Origin: Metaphire vulgaris
Lineage: Eukaryota; Annelida; Clitellata; Crassiclitellata; Megascolecidae
Length of the DNA: 64,000 nt
Reading direction: 5' to 3'
Assembly (NCBI GenBank): GCA_018105865.1
Contig: CM030832.1
Span: forward strand, 27,974,086-28,038,085
Position 1 is the first letter of the stretch. Every line of letters starts with the position of its first letter. Below, piece after piece: positions 22,801-32,870 of the stretch. The notes beneath the pieces are model-generated. The model did no database searches. It was not told the DNA's origin and saw only the letters and a list, made by a program, of their open reading frames with translations. The position numbers and the translations under genes are program-made.

Positions 22801-24584
22801 CGGACATTTTGGAGAAGTAGTGTCTGCCACCGTTCATCACCGAAAAGAAAGGTAGGTTGACTCTTTCTTTTGACGATACACGTGACATGTGCTAAAGGGC
22901 TTTGCATTTCCTCCATGGCTGTAATGTCCCAACCACTGGCCCTTTGGATTAAATGACCCTGAATGACCCCACCTTTGGCTATAGCTACTTTATACTGTTG
23001 GAGGCTCGGATCGCAATGTTGCAAAATAAACGAGATTTTGGTTGATTTTGTATCAAATTATATTTATTTCAACATAACAGTCCAAACTTCAAAACAGAAG
23101 AGCTACAGAGTCAAAACCAAAGACTCTGAATCTAGATACAAAGTAAGTAAGCAGATCAGACCCATAACAATACTAAGATTAAGTGCCTGGGAATGAGGAG
23201 CTATTTTGGTGCTGCTTTAGAAAGTGCTATAGAAATTAACGAGATTTTACTTATTTACTTACTTGTTAGCTTTCTATCTTGGATTTTCTATTCTAAACTC
23301 CACAAGTTTGAGAGGCTCAAATTTTCTGTCAACTAGTTGTCATGTGTAGCATTTGATATTGTGTCTTATTTTTGTTAACAGGCTTTGTTTATTTTAAGCA
23401 GGCTATTTTTATTTAAAATTTTATATGATTTTAGAGACAGCTATGGCTTCGTAAAGTTTACACGAACTGAAGATGCAGATAAATTGAAATCAGGTTAATA
23501 GTCAATTTTTTATCTGTTATCTGACCTTTTGCATGAAGTTTCATAATGAAATAGAAATGATGGAGAATACTTTTGCAGAGTGGTATAACTATTACTTTGG
23601 AGCTTCTCAGTTTAGAATGGAAGGTAGCACTAGTTTTTACCAATTCATTTATTGGAATTATATCCAGAGAAAATTCAATATAATACAAAATCTTTTGAAT
23701 CTTTTAAATCAACCATGACAAAATGCAAGGTGAAAGCAATTGACTAATATTAATATACACCTTACATATCAAGTACAAATCAAAAGTTATTGGAAATTGA
23801 AATTATTTTGTACATTTTACATGCGCGATGAATTTGCTGAAATCCGTATACTTATAAACTCACTTGATCTTCTAATGAATTTAAATAATACTTTGGTTGT
23901 AATTGTAATCTTACTTAAACTACAGAGTAAGTGTTGTATTGCAATTTAGGAATTTATTTGGCACTGTTACCTGACAGTTTTGTTTGTTTTGGTGTGAGCA
24001 ATGACATGGTTGACAGCGCTGAAGCTGGGGCAGTTATTGTGTATTTAGCAATGAGTGGATGGTATTTGTTGAAGCTACTGTTGAACCCAGGTGGCTTTTG
24101 TTTGCTTCAGAGGGTAACAAGATTGCCGAGTGTCAGAATTTCCAGTTTAATTACGGAGGTCGGCGTGGTTTCTGTAAAGTTGAATACGCTGATTTAGGTA
24201 ATTCGAGAAATTCCGTCTTTAGCAAAATGGTGAATTATCCCAAATATGGTGTAGACACTATCACTCTTAACTGTATTGTATAATTATTTTATTAAGTAAT
24301 TACTTTGTCAATTTATGATGTAATGAGTTGTTTCCATTTTGGTATGGTATTCGATTAACTTTTTATATTTACGATGGAATTTGCAGATAAGTCTTATATT
24401 TATGCGTTGATTAGTTCCCATAAAGTTCTGTTTGTGTTTATTTAATAATTTTGTAATTTTGTTGTTGAAAGATGATGAATATGAAAATTGGTATCAGCCA
24501 AAGTCACAGGATGCAAAAGCAGTGGACTTTGATTCTTTGCTTAAGGAGACGCTGAAGTTGCAGAAGAAAAGCTCAAAAATGTGA
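13838..24584 (+). CDS. PGC-1 family transcriptional coactivator (PPARGC1-like), 13 coding exons
   Basis: PGC-1 coactivators dock on nuclear receptors and other factors to drive mitochondrial and metabolic genes. My exon chain is 13838-13882, 14176-14539, 15012-15071, 15908-15967, 16554-16770, 17843-18930, 19514-20657, 21874-21945, 22072-22174, 22730-22851, 23435-23493, 24111-24197, 24472-24584. It totals 3534 nt (1177 residues plus stop), with intron phases agreeing at every junction. Seen: an acidic N-terminus (residues 1-140) with three SUMO-type sites (VKTE at 9-12, VKPE at 67-70, VKTE at 124-127); an LXXLL box LKSLL at 511-515; an Arg/Ser region (about 970-1040); an RRM (about 1054-1140); and a conserved tail with YADL and DFDSLLKE. 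RS plus RRM plus this tail defines the family. The intron after 15967 uses a GC donor (AAG/GCAAGT). The start was taken as the first in-frame ATG of the exon after the 13819 acceptor; a second ATG follows at once. Ortholog subtype is not resolvable. Confidence 0.88.
14176..14539 (+). CDS. PGC-1 exon 2: acidic activation region
   Basis: Acceptor TTTTTTCAG, donor CTG/GTAAAT. Encodes residues 16-137, rich in D, E and S (NSLDDFCCFDSSGIVKPEP and following), as expected of the family's N-terminal activation domain. Read-through past the donor would end at a stop at 14608-14610, giving a short isoform if the intron is retained. Confidence 0.8.
15340..15712. mobile_element. MITE of the GTCGTCCATAAATGACGTAAC family
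   Basis: Left arm CTCGTCCACAAATGACGTAA and right arm TTTATTGGACGACCCC are inverted partners. Three TTTTTTGCTTGTCA modules lie between. It sits in the PGC-1 intron after exon 3, in the gene's sense orientation. The TIR is different from the CAGTGGCG family, yet the module is shared. Confidence 0.7.
15760..15860 (+). mobile_element. LINE 3' tail fragment
   Basis: TTCAGAAAAGGTGCTATACAAAT followed by TTACATTATATTACA-like tail resembles the 3' end of the LINE at 41938-42165 (CAGAAGAGGTGCTATACAAA, then TTACATTACATTACA). Confidence 0.5.
16072..16155. mobile_element. Tc1/mariner-type MITE, 84 bp
   Basis: Inverted ends CTGTATATACTCG / CGAGTATATACAG with TA on each side. Arms extend to AAGTTGAC / GTTGACCT. 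In the PGC-1 intron between exons 4 and 5. Confidence 0.75.
17153..17507. mobile_element. hAT-like MITE (TTATTTCTAG family), 355 bp
   Basis: The left end is GATTATTTCTAGAATTG and the right end AAATATCCCTG, flanked by a perfect ACTGCTGG duplication. Two reverse-complement modules (CAAGCAAAAAAAACG, GAGCAAAAAAGGTCATC). Lies in the PGC-1 intron before exon 6. Confidence 0.85.
17525..17665 (+). repeat. Dispersed SINE-like repeat, copy 1 of 4
   Basis: Shares AGCGATGCAGGTGG, CCATTAATCTGGAGTAGTTT, CCATTGCTTT and a CCCGTATTTTACC end with copies near 25.4, 37.9 and 56.6 kb. Family identity unknown. Confidence 0.6.
17843..18930 (+). CDS. PGC-1 exon 6: coiled/basic region, LXXLL box
   Basis: Encodes residues about 249-612. 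Starts with a highly charged stretch (KQKMAKQKETRLKEKELRNK), then Ser/Pro/Thr-rich sequence. A basic RKKRKRSPS patch could serve as a nuclear localisation signal. Several hydrophobic LLK motifs follow (FLLKSS, VLKSLLKT with the LXXLL box, ASLLKAS). These repeated LLK segments may all be docking motifs; only LKSLL fits the strict nuclear-receptor-box consensus. Confidence 0.8.
19514..20657 (+). CDS. PGC-1 exon 7: disordered Ser-rich region leading into RS domain
   Basis: Residues about 612-993. A basic KKKRINLSQYKNRLMERRK segment near the start looks like a conserved short linear motif. A long Ser/Thr-rich linker follows, and the exon ends RSRFAQRRKYRRRSSSS, continuing into the RS exons 21874-21945 and 22072-22174. 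The donor is TCTGA/GTAAGA; without splicing, the frame stops at once. Confidence 0.8.
20736..20978. mobile_element. hAT-like MITE (CAGGGGTCGGCAA type), 243 bp
   Basis: Ends CAGGGGTCGGCAAGG and GGTTGCTAACCCTTG. Flanks AGCTAGAT and AGCTCGGT agree at 6 of 8. One reverse-complement module (CCTGACAAACAAAAAGGCCA). In the PGC-1 intron after exon 7. Confidence 0.65.
21111..21578. mobile_element. Long-arm foldback element, Mutator-like by its TSD (468 bp)
   Basis: Arms of about 95 bp, each with two ACTGGGTAACG/GACATCTGGG-type repeats (left 21111-21205, right about 21485-21578). A perfect 9-bp duplication AATTTTTAG flanks it. The centre (about 280 bp) has no convincing gene. Confidence 0.85.
22730..24584 (+). 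CDS. PGC-1 exons 10-13: RRM and conserved C-terminus
   Basis: RNP2 is HVVFIGGIP (exon 10), RNP1 is DSYGFVKF (exon 11). Exon 12 gives YGGRRGFCKVEYADL and exon 13 gives AVDFDSLLKETLKLQ. The order RRM, GRR-F-K--YADL, FDSLLKE is specific to PGC-1 proteins and separates them from ordinary SR proteins. The RRM is expected to bind RNA and, with the RS region, to link transcription to processing. Confidence 0.88.
22890..23268 (+). mobile_element. LINE 3' end, TTAC-tailed family
   Basis: Begins near CATTTCCTCCATGGCTGTAA and ends AATTAACGAGATTTTACTTA. About 150 bp of unrelated sequence (22990-23160) interrupts the consensus. Intronic in the PGC-1 gene, sense orientation. Confidence 0.65.
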
Positions 24585-25360
24585 TTCCATATTTGGTCCT
24601 ATTAGCAGCCCAATACCTGTCAGTGTTTTTTGTTCAATCAGCTACCTGTGATGAGCTCAACTACATTAATATTACGTTACGTCAGCGATTGTAACATTTT
24701 AAAGAAAGATGTAAATTTTAATGGCATTTACTGAAGTGTAAATAGAGCTTCTCTATGAAAAAACACATGAAATTAGAATTTTGTTTGCATTGGAAAAATC
24801 ATGTCATGTTTTTATATAGTGCTTTAAATCTGAAACTGCTAAGAAGTCCATTATGGGATGAATTCATTTGACAAGCTTTCCCATGACACAGACATAACTG
24901 CAGTCCTTTGGATACGCTAAGGTCTCGCGTGTTGAAGCCATTACTAAATTAACTTAACTTGATGATCTTCAAATATTGTCTCAGGATTTATAAGGAATAA
25001 TATGTACAAATATGTTTTCATTATTGGAGATTAGAGTTTGTGCAGTCCTGCTATTACCGCCATGATGTTGGTTAACCCTGGTTTGCTTTTGTTCGTGTGT
25101 CCGTACGTGTAGAACGTAGATTTTTGCTTTGTTTGGAAACTTATTTAGGCTGATTGATGAGAATTGATGTATTTGACATTGTTATGTATGTACCGATGAA
25201 GTTTTAAGTTTTTAGAAATTAGCAATGATGTGTTAAAATTGTTTAATTTGAAGAGGTTGTTGTCAATGGTTTATCATCTTTACTTTTACCGGTAACATGC
25301 ATACAGTATTAAGATGCTCATCCATTTAGAAATTGCATTTAGTAGAAATAGAAGGTAAAC
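24585..25360 (+). other. Probable 3' UTR and downstream flank of the PGC-1 gene
   Basis: AT-rich, no ORF, no recognised repeat. I saw no clear AATAAA, so the transcript end is not assignable. Confidence 0.4.
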
Positions 25361-25364
25361 TTGA

Positions 25365-25630
25365 GTCCAAGTGTTGAGTTCCGGCGCTTATCTCCAGTCT
25401 AGGCAATTAGTGATGCAGGTGATATAAGCCATTAATCCAAGGAGAGGTTGCCATTACTTTCCCCATACCCATGTTTTACCTCGCAGCTTAACGCTGCTTC
25501 TCATTTTTACCACCACCCTTGGGCAAGTACAGCCGAGTCAACCTTAGGGCTCCTGCAGGTATCAAACCCATGACCTTCTGCTCTATTGTCCAGTGTTGTT
25601 ACCGTTCTGATAACTTCCTGCCCTTTAGCA
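25365..25630 (+). repeat. Dispersed SINE-like repeat, copy 2
   Basis: Longest copy of the family: CCGGCGCTTATCTCCAGTCT, CAGGTGATATAAGCCATTAA, CCATTACTTTCCCCATACCC, AGTCAACCTTAGGGCTCCTG and CTTCCTGCCCTTTAG. Confidence 0.65.
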
Positions 25631-25643
25631 GAAATACTTGAAG

Positions 25644-25961
25644 CAGTGGCGTAAAAAAGCGGGGGCCCCCTGTTGACTGCCCCCGGGCCCCAGGCGGGGG
25701 CCCCCAAAGAGGGGTCTAAAATTATTAGGAACCCTAACTCTAAACCCTAACCATAGAAGTGAAGGAGCTGATGACCTTTTTTTTTTTGCACTGGGGTAAA
25801 AAGGAGCAATTTTTTTTTTTTTTTTTGCTCGTCAGGGTGAGGCGATGACCTTTTTTTTTTTTTTGCTCTTCAGGGTAAAAAGGAGGCGATGAAATCAGCA
25901 AACTTGGGGCCCCCATGACAAAGATGCCCCCCGGGCCCCCAAAAGTCACGCTACGCCACTG
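25644..25961. mobile_element. hAT-like MITE, perfect TSD, 318 bp
   Basis: Termini CAGTGGCGTAAAAAAGC and CACGCTACGCCACTG, perfect ACTTGAAG duplication. GGGGGCCCCC-type inner arms. Three T-run modules (up to about 18 T) end in TTGCTCGTCAGG or TTGCTCTTCAGG. Confidence 0.9.
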
Positions 25962-26337
25962 ACTTGAAGAGAAAATCCAATGTTATTGGATATCTAAGAA
26001 TTACTGTACTTAGGCACTGGATGCAATTATGGTTAGCATGACATTTTCATAGCTCTTCCAATTTGTATGCAATTGGTTTTATACAATTGAAAGTTTTTAA
26101 TCATACAAGGCATATCGGGACACAGTACATGTAATTCTGAAAACATTTTCTACAATACAGTAAACTGGTTTAAATCAGACGAGTTGTTATTAAATGCCAA
26201 AAAGCTGTTTCTTAACTTGTGATTTTATTGTTGAGAAAATGCAGGTTATGTGCAAATGGTTGACTCATTGTTTGTTATTATTATTATAATTATTATCATC
26301 ATCATCATTATTGCTAGAAAGCTATAAATGCTACAGT

Positions 26338-26667
26338 TAGGGATATTTTTACACTCCCCAAAACCCAATACCCCAATTTGAGGTCGACACCCCCAAATTT
26401 GGTAATACGACAAAAGTATGCATACAGAATGCATACTAATTAGCTCAGAAACCCCCCCCCCAATGGAGAAGGACACCACCCCCAACTATTATTCTCGGCT
26501 CGGATGACCATTTTTTGCTTGTCAGGTTTTTGAGACTTTTAAAGGGTTTTTGGGACTTGATAACGTTTTCTTTTTTTTGCTTGTCAGCCTTTTTCGGGCA
26601 GAGACTTAAAAATTCCGACACCCTCAGATTTTCCCGACACCCCTTCAAAATCCTAGAAATAACACTG
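26338..26667. mobile_element. hAT-like MITE (TTATTTCTAG family), perfect TSD, 330 bp
   Basis: Left TAGGGATATTTTTACAC, right TCCTAGAAATAACACTG, perfect GCTACAGT duplication. Two modules (CCATTTTTTGCTTGTCAGG, TTTTTTTGCTTGTCAG). It shares GTATGCATACAGAATGCATA and a GAGGTCGACACCCCC block with the element at 7611-8726. Confidence 0.9.
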
Positions 26668-26946
26668 GCTACAGTAGAAGTGGTCTAAAATATTTCTGTA
26701 TTTTAACTCCCTTTGGCTGGCTAACAAACTTTTTATTGTGTATTATTATCAGTGGCGACGCCAGACGTTTGAGAGTGGGGAGGGGGTTATGGCGAGCACC
26801 CTACCGGTAATTAACTCTTACTTTTACAGTCCCTTTACTTACATTAGGATACAACCCTCCGGTTCTTGAGCAATTCGAAGGATCGAATTTTGAGTTTGAA
26901 AAATATCTGAAAATTCCAATTTCTATCGCAACGCGCTTAGGCCTAC

Positions 26947-26999
<53 letters not shown>
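26947..26999. repeat. (CT)n microsatellite
   Basis: About 26 CT units. Confidence 0.95.
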
Positions 27000-27001
<2 letters not shown>

Positions 27002-27227
27002 CGAAGACGATAAAAATAGGCCTACCGTTTGCGCTAAAATTCAATCGCTGACATTTCGGTTTCATATTCCCGATATAGGCCTATCGTTCTCGTTTTCTCA
27101 CAGTTTCATTTTCTAATTTCATTCGTTACTAATTTTCTGAATTTCGTACCTCGATCACTGAAGGACTGAAACTCCTGTTACCTACCTGTAGTAAGATATC
27201 CAGATGCCAAGGGCGTAAACTTCTTCT

Positions 27228-28062
27228 CAGTAGCGTAGCGTCACTAGCGTGCCAATGGCTACTATGGCTCGAGCCATGGGCGGCACACATGAAGGGGGCG
27301 GCAAATTGAAACTGAAACATCATTTATTTTTCAACGTAAAGCAGACATTTTTTCATTAATACAGTCAATGAAAACATGTTCATGATGAAGAACATAATGG
27401 AGGAAAAAACAAAATATCTCAAGACTGTTAATTGTCTTATCTAAAAAGTTAACAACAACAAAAAATAGCACAGTCAAGAGCACGAGAAAAATAAGCTGAA
27501 AAAGATTTACTGAAGGGACCATACTGTAGGTCCCGTAATTAGTCAACCAGAGTTAAAATAGTAAAATGACAAGGTTTAACATTGATAATGAAAATAAGAC
27601 AGTGAAAATTAGGATGGGGTCAAGAGTTGTAATGAATAACTAATGCAGGAAAGTGACTTATAATATAATTGAGCGCCGATTACTTTTTTTGGCTTGTCAG
27701 GTTGTCGAAGAGTTTTAGCGAAGGGGCGGCAACATTTAATTTAGAAGGGGCGGCAAATTCGGCCACGACAACCTTTTTTGCTTGTCGGTTGTAATAATAT
27801 AAATATCTGAAAAATAAAATATATATACTTTCTCGTTATCCGGACCCCAGTGAAGAGATATTAGGGTTAGGGTGAGGGTTATGGTGAGTGTTAGAGTTTT
27901 AGCCTAACCATAACCCTAACACTAACCCTAACCCGGGCTAACCGCCACCTTAACCCTATGCATTTCTTAGTATCTCTTCACTGCATGGAGTCCGGATAAC
28001 GGGAAAGTACCCGGCATTTTTTCCAGGAGCCATGGGCGGCACGAGACCACGCTACGCCACTG
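27228..28062. mobile_element. hAT-like element, perfect TSD, 835 bp, with nested foldback
   Basis: Left CAGTAGCGTAGCGTCAC, right ACCACGCTACGCCACTG, perfect CTTCTTCT duplication. Subterminal GGCTCGAGCCATGGGCGGCA / GAGCCATGGGCGGCACGAGA. Modules at about 27685 and 27773. The 71-codon minus ORF inside is unsupported. Confidence 0.9.
27826..28010. mobile_element. Nested foldback with telomere-like core
   Basis: Arms TACTTTCTCGTTATCCGGAC and TCCGGATAACGGGAAAGTA pair, continuing to GTGAAGAGATA / TATCTCTTCAC. The core has TTAGGGTTAGGG and CCCTAACACTAACCCTAACC in opposite orientations, as in 10788-11010 but with different arms. Confidence 0.75.
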
Positions 28063-28106
28063 CTTCTTCTATGCATCTGGGCTAGAGACCCCTCACATTT
28101 TGAGAG

Positions 28107-28285
28107 CAGTGGCAACTCCAGGATTTGGCAAGTGGGGGAGCCGTTGGGGTGGCAACTTCTAATCATGGGGGCCAACCATTTGTTGTTATGTATGTAGTAT
28201 TAAGTAGGCCTATAGGGTTCCAACGAGGGGGCCACTGGGGCAGGCACTCAATAGGGGCACGGGCCCCCCTGTGGAGCCGCCAATT
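28107..28285. mobile_element. hAT-like MITE, 179 bp
   Basis: Left CAGTGGCAACTCCAGG, right TGTGGAGCCGCCAATT (last bases mutated), perfect TTTGAGAG duplication. Ends about 275 bp upstream of the start codon of the death-domain gene. Confidence 0.8.
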
Positions 28286-28561
28286 TTTGAGAGGCTAGCA
28301 GAAGGAAGGGAAGGTCGTGGATTGGGTGACTTTGGGTCCCACATTTTAATTTTAAAAATTACGCAAATATCAGTTGCCATAGCGACGCCACAACTGAAGA
28401 AATAACTTTTACGTCAGATAAACAATCGTCAACAGATTACAGTAAGACAAACTGCTGAGATTAGGCTTATCCGGTCGGCGATACTAACAGCCGATAAACT
28501 AAATCGTAAAATTTCCAACTGCGCAAACTGACCATCGATCGATCGAAAACGACGCCAGACG

Positions 28562-28793
28562 ATGCCACCGAAGAAGCCACCCGCCAAGAACCCACCGGCC
28601 AAGAAACTGGCACCCCCTCCGCCGACAAAGGGCGCGCCGCCGCCGAAGACTAAGGCGGGAGGCGCCGAGCCGAAGAAGATACCGAGCGACATCACACAAC
28701 AGTCAGACGCGATTCCACCTGCGCCGAGCACCAGCGCCCTGGCCCCGACCGGCGAGGGCGATGCTCCGCCGGCAGACGACAGCGCCGCCGCCT

Positions 28794-28856
<63 letters not shown>

Positions 28857-31729
28857 ACCTCGAAAAATCGAAATCGGACAGCAAGACGAATCTCGAAGTG
28901 AAGAAAAGCTCTTCGGCGACAAAAGTAGTCGAAGACAAATGCAAAGACAAGACGTTGGACGAGGAAACGTTGCTGAAAGGCCTCAAGCAGCTACAGGAGC
29001 ACATTCTGTCGGAAGCTACTGTGCAGGCGGGCCCCGAGTACCTGGAGGCGCTGAAGTCCAAGGTACAGGCACTGACCAGCGATATGGATCACCTTAAAAG
29101 GTACTGCGAAGACTCTCAGCAACAGCTGGAAACGGTGATGAATCCTATTAAACAGATTACGGAGAAGATTTTTCGCACGGTGACGCCGGCAGAGACGGAT
29201 CAAGAGTCACCGAAGAAGACGCTCGAGGAGCTCGAACTGGAGGCCAGGCAGAAACGTCTTCACGTCCAGCTGGTCAAGATCAACGACGAACTGCTGCAGG
29301 TCTCGAAGATAGCGGTCGAGACGGAGGCGGCAGCCGTCGGGGCGAGCCAGGCGTGCGCCGAGGCGGTCGAATTGGCGAAGAAGATACAGGAAGAGCTGGA
29401 AGAGAAGCAGAGACAGGAAAAGGAGGCTGTCAGGCTGGCCGAACTGGAGAAGCAAAAGGAGGCGGAACGATTGGCGGAAGAGGAGAGGAAACGACTCGAG
29501 GAGGAGAAGAAAGAGGCGGCTCTTATTAAACAGCGCATGAAAGAGGCGAGGCAGTGGCAACTAATAACGTACAACGTTACCAGTCCTTTGGACTTTGATG
29601 GAGGCATAGGGTGCGTTATTCGCGCTGATCCACAGTATTTCAAGAAAAACAATGCCGAATGTTCCGTCATCAACCAACTAGAGGCTGGTTTCGTATTTCT
29701 CGAAAACGAAGAGGTCATAAGTAACATAATCGAACTGACTCCCACGTCCCCTACTTACCAACTGAAATGCAATCTGTGCATATACATTCCACACAATCTG
29801 TCCCGGCAACAGGCAGGCTCCAGGGAACCGCTGGTGAAGATAGAAAGTGCGCCCGGCCGATGGCACGAAGTCAAAACGAAAGAAGCCACTTTGGACAAGT
29901 TTCGCGAAGCCAAATTTGCTCAGTGCGACGTCAAAGTCTTCTGTAAACTGATCGTAGTTTCACGGTTCAAGAAGGACCACATGAAGCTGAAGCAGCGAGG
30001 CGGTCGGTTCGTATCGAAGGTCGACCCGCGTGTGTCGTTTACCACGACGCCGGAAACATTCGGACGAAAAGAGAAGATCTCCGTACAGATACAACCGATC
30101 GATTCGATGTCGATGGCGGAATTAAAGCAGAAGCTGCCGGCGGCGAAGGCGATTCTAACGACTAGCTCGATCTTCAACATCGAGTGGGCCAGTCGTACGT
30201 TTGGAACGCCAATAGAACTGACTCTCCCGGTGCCTCCGAATCCAATAGTCGTCAAGAAGGCGGCCATGGCACGGGCGGCCAAGGAAGCGAAAACGAAACC
30301 GGCGGCCGCAGAACAGCAAGAGGAAGACCAGAAACCCGCCGAAGCGAAAGAGGAAGTTGCCCCTAAGAAGGAGGTGAAGGCAGCCCCAAAGGGCCCGAAA
30401 ATCGAAGCAAAGAAAGACGACAAGAAACCGGCAGACGCTGCAAAGAAGAAGGAAGGAAAAGAAGGAAAGGAAGGAAAGGAAGGGAAAGCAGGGAAAGAAG
30501 GAAAGGAGGGAAAGGGGAAAGGAGAAGAAAAAGAAGGCGGCGAGACTGAAGAATCTGCCGCTTATACAAAGCCAATCAAATGGTACATGGGACAGTATGC
30601 GACCAACACAGAAGACGAGCGCGATCAATTCTTCTTCTTGCAACTGCATGAAAAGAAGAAGCGGTGGGTGATCCTACCGATCGATATTGATCCGATCAAG
30701 ATCGATATGGTCGAGATGAAACTCACGGAACCGATAGATCGATTTCTCGTTTTTCGCACGTCGTTTGCTGTAACCACGGCGGAGGTGGAGCTGATCGCCA
30801 ACACCCTACACACCATACTCATCTCTCGAACCGTACAGATGATCGTGAGACAGAAGTCAGAGGATTCCTGCGACGTGATGGTGTGCATCGCTCAGGCCAG
30901 TAAGCTTGACAAGGTTCTGCGGAGACTGCAGGACGACGATTACGACGTGGGGCCAGAACCAAGCGGCGAGGTTACTCTCAAGGACGGGGACCTCCTGGAG
31001 TTGGCATTCCGAGGAAACGTGAAATGCATCGACCGCAATGCGAACCCTCGGATCATCTTCAACACGAATCTTGAAAATAAGTTTCACATCAACATCCAGG
31101 AACGCGACATCTACGTCCAGAAAAGCTACGACGTCTATCGCGGATTCATCCAGCTGCGTCAACTTACGAAGGTCGTAACAATGCCGGTGAGGAAGGTCAA
31201 GGAACTGGAAAAATCCGTCGTGAAAGCGACGTTGGAAGAGGCGGGCAGTTCGCATCAGCTGGAGGAAAAGCCGGCCGAGGCGGAAGAAGAGCCCGAGGAC
31301 GTCCCTTTGAAGCCCATCATCGAATTCAAACCTTCGCTGATCACCGAAGTCCTGATAACGTTTCCGAAGAACCTGGACCTGCTCGCCCCGAAGCCTCTAC
31401 GCAAGGCCCCGATCACCTACATATCCCTGAACGACCCGGTCACCGTGCAGGTGCTGACGAAAATAGCCACCGATCTGGGGGCCGAGTGGCCGGCGACCGC
31501 CACAAGTCTCGGCATTAAACCGGTCAGTCTGATGCATTTGCAACGCGACGCGGCGCTCATGAAGAAACCCGAGTTCGAGCAGAAGTACGACATGATCATG
31601 CTCTGGGTTAAGGCGCTCCAGAAGTCGGAAAACAAGGCGGCCATCTTGGCCTCTGCACTGGCGACACACGGCAGAGAAGATTTAGTCAAATTTCTCGAAG
31701 AAATAACGAGAAAGTCTTTCCGTAATTGA
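28562..31729 (+). CDS. Death-domain protein resembling DTHD1, single exon, 1055 residues
   Basis: Death domains assemble signalling complexes; the cellular role of this protein is not inferable. Seen: Pro/Lys-rich N-terminus (1-60); poly-Ala run of over 20 residues (about 75-97, a GCC repeat); coiled coil rich in E, K and R (about 270-330); a beta-rich domain from WQLITYNVTSPLDFDGGIG to TLPVPPNPI (about 331-560) that looks ZU5-like; a Lys/Glu/Gly tract (563-660, KEGKEG repeats); a second conserved block from PIKWYMGQYA (670-875); and a helical death domain (about 953-1050; LGAEWPATATSLGI, IMLWVKAL, GREDLVKFLEEI). That order recalls vertebrate DTHD1; the assignment is from memory of the architecture and is tentative. 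There is no intron in 3.2 kb, and it is clearly GC-richer than its flanks, unlike the split PGC-1 gene. The ATG is the first in frame, after an untranslated stretch with CGATCGATCG. AATAAA occurs at about 31774 and 31811. Confidence 0.85.
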
Positions 31730-32179
31730 AATCATCGAAGACTTAAACCTATTATCTACATCGTGGTAGTGAAATAAACATAACGTACGATTCGCCGTAT
31801 TATTCTTAGAAATAAACAAATATAACACTCGACTGGGCAAAAACAACGATTCCGGCATTAACAATTACCTAGTCATAGGCCTAATGCAAATCGGTTCTAA
31901 AATCTGTTGGGCAGTGTCTAAGTTCTGCTAGATGTTTGTAACAGCAGATAGGCCTATTAAATTATCTTGTCTATACAAATATGCTGAATTAATTATCCTT
32001 GATCGTTTGTGCTCAAGACAACATTTCACGTAGGGCATAATTTCTGGAATTTTTGAAGAGGTTTGTTTTCACAACGCCGTCTATGCCTGAAAGTGGCTGA
32101 AACGAATTCCACTATCAGGGCTGGAAAATGTGGTTTTAAAAACCTAAGCAAACCAAACTTTACGAATACAGACAGACTG
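31730..32179. other. 3' UTR and spacer after the death-domain gene
   Basis: Two AATAAA hexamers within 90 bp of the stop. After that only AT-rich sequence with two TAGGCCTA-like sites. Confidence 0.5.
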
Positions 32180-32215
32180 ACTCCGAACAGTGGCGTAGCC
32201 AAGAGGGGTTTGGGC

Positions 32216-32503
32216 CAGTGGCGGCTCCACCGGGGGAGCCAGGGGGCCCGTGCCCCCTATTGGCCTTATACTCCACCATTAAACCAGGGTTGGCCCCCAT
32301 GATTAGCCCCTGGTTTGGGCAGGGATGAGAGCCCCCCCCAGTTGGGACCTTACTACATTAATGCTACCCTCTAAAACATTAAACAACAAATGGAAAATGG
32401 CCAAATTGTTTTTACACCACTGATTAGAAATGATGCTTTTAATATTAACCCTTCGCACTCTGACTGATCTTCCAAATCCTAGAGCCGCCACCCTGGTTTG
32501 ATA
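32216..32503. mobile_element. Nested MITE (CAGTGGCGGCTCC type)
   Basis: Starts CAGTGGCGGCTCCACC, ends AGAGCCGCCACCCTG. Flanks GTTTGGGC and GTTTGATA match only at the first five bases. Related to 28107-28285. Confidence 0.6.
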
Positions 32504-32554
32504 GCAGGGATGGCGCAAGAGGGGGCGCCTGCTCTAGGGGCGGCCTTTCGAGAT

Positions 32555-32700
32555 TTCTTAGATTTTTTGCTTGTCAAAGACTTTTTGGAGAGTTGATAAC
32601 GTTTTTCCTGTCAGAGAGACTTTTTGGAGAGTTGATAACGTTTTTTTCTTTGTCAGAGACTTTTGTGGAGAGTTGACAATGTTTTTTTGCTTGTCAGACT
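32555..32700 (+). repeat. Tandem T-run module array
   Basis: Four near-copies of about 40 bp: GAGACTTTTTGGAGAGTTGATAACG-type spacer followed by a T-run with TTGTCAGA. The same array recurs at about 33474-33650. Confidence 0.7.
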
Positions 32701-32752
32701 TTCAGGAATTGAGGGCCCTTTTTCTCTCCCGGCCACTTTGCCTCGCTCGAGA

Positions 32753-32870
32753 GATTGATTGACTTATATTAATAAATACACTGCACAGTATATACAGTAA
32801 CATGTTATGTTAAAGTCGTCTTAAAACAATTCTAAATGCCGAAAAATGTGTGAGGCGCTTTCGCAACACC
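32753..32870. repeat. Direct repeat, left copy
   Basis: TTGATTGACTTATATTAATA then GTAACATGTTATGTTAAAGT and TCTAAATGCC, repeated almost exactly at about 33926-34050. The pair brackets the pseudogene. Confidence 0.75.

Noticed and set aside
28429..29061. 210-codon minus ORF with poly-Ala
   Set aside because: Shadow of the GCC repeat and GC-rich coding sequence of the death-domain gene.
30155..30649. Phe/Leu-rich minus ORF of 164 codons
   Set aside because: Antisense of the Lys/Glu-rich tract of the death-domain gene.
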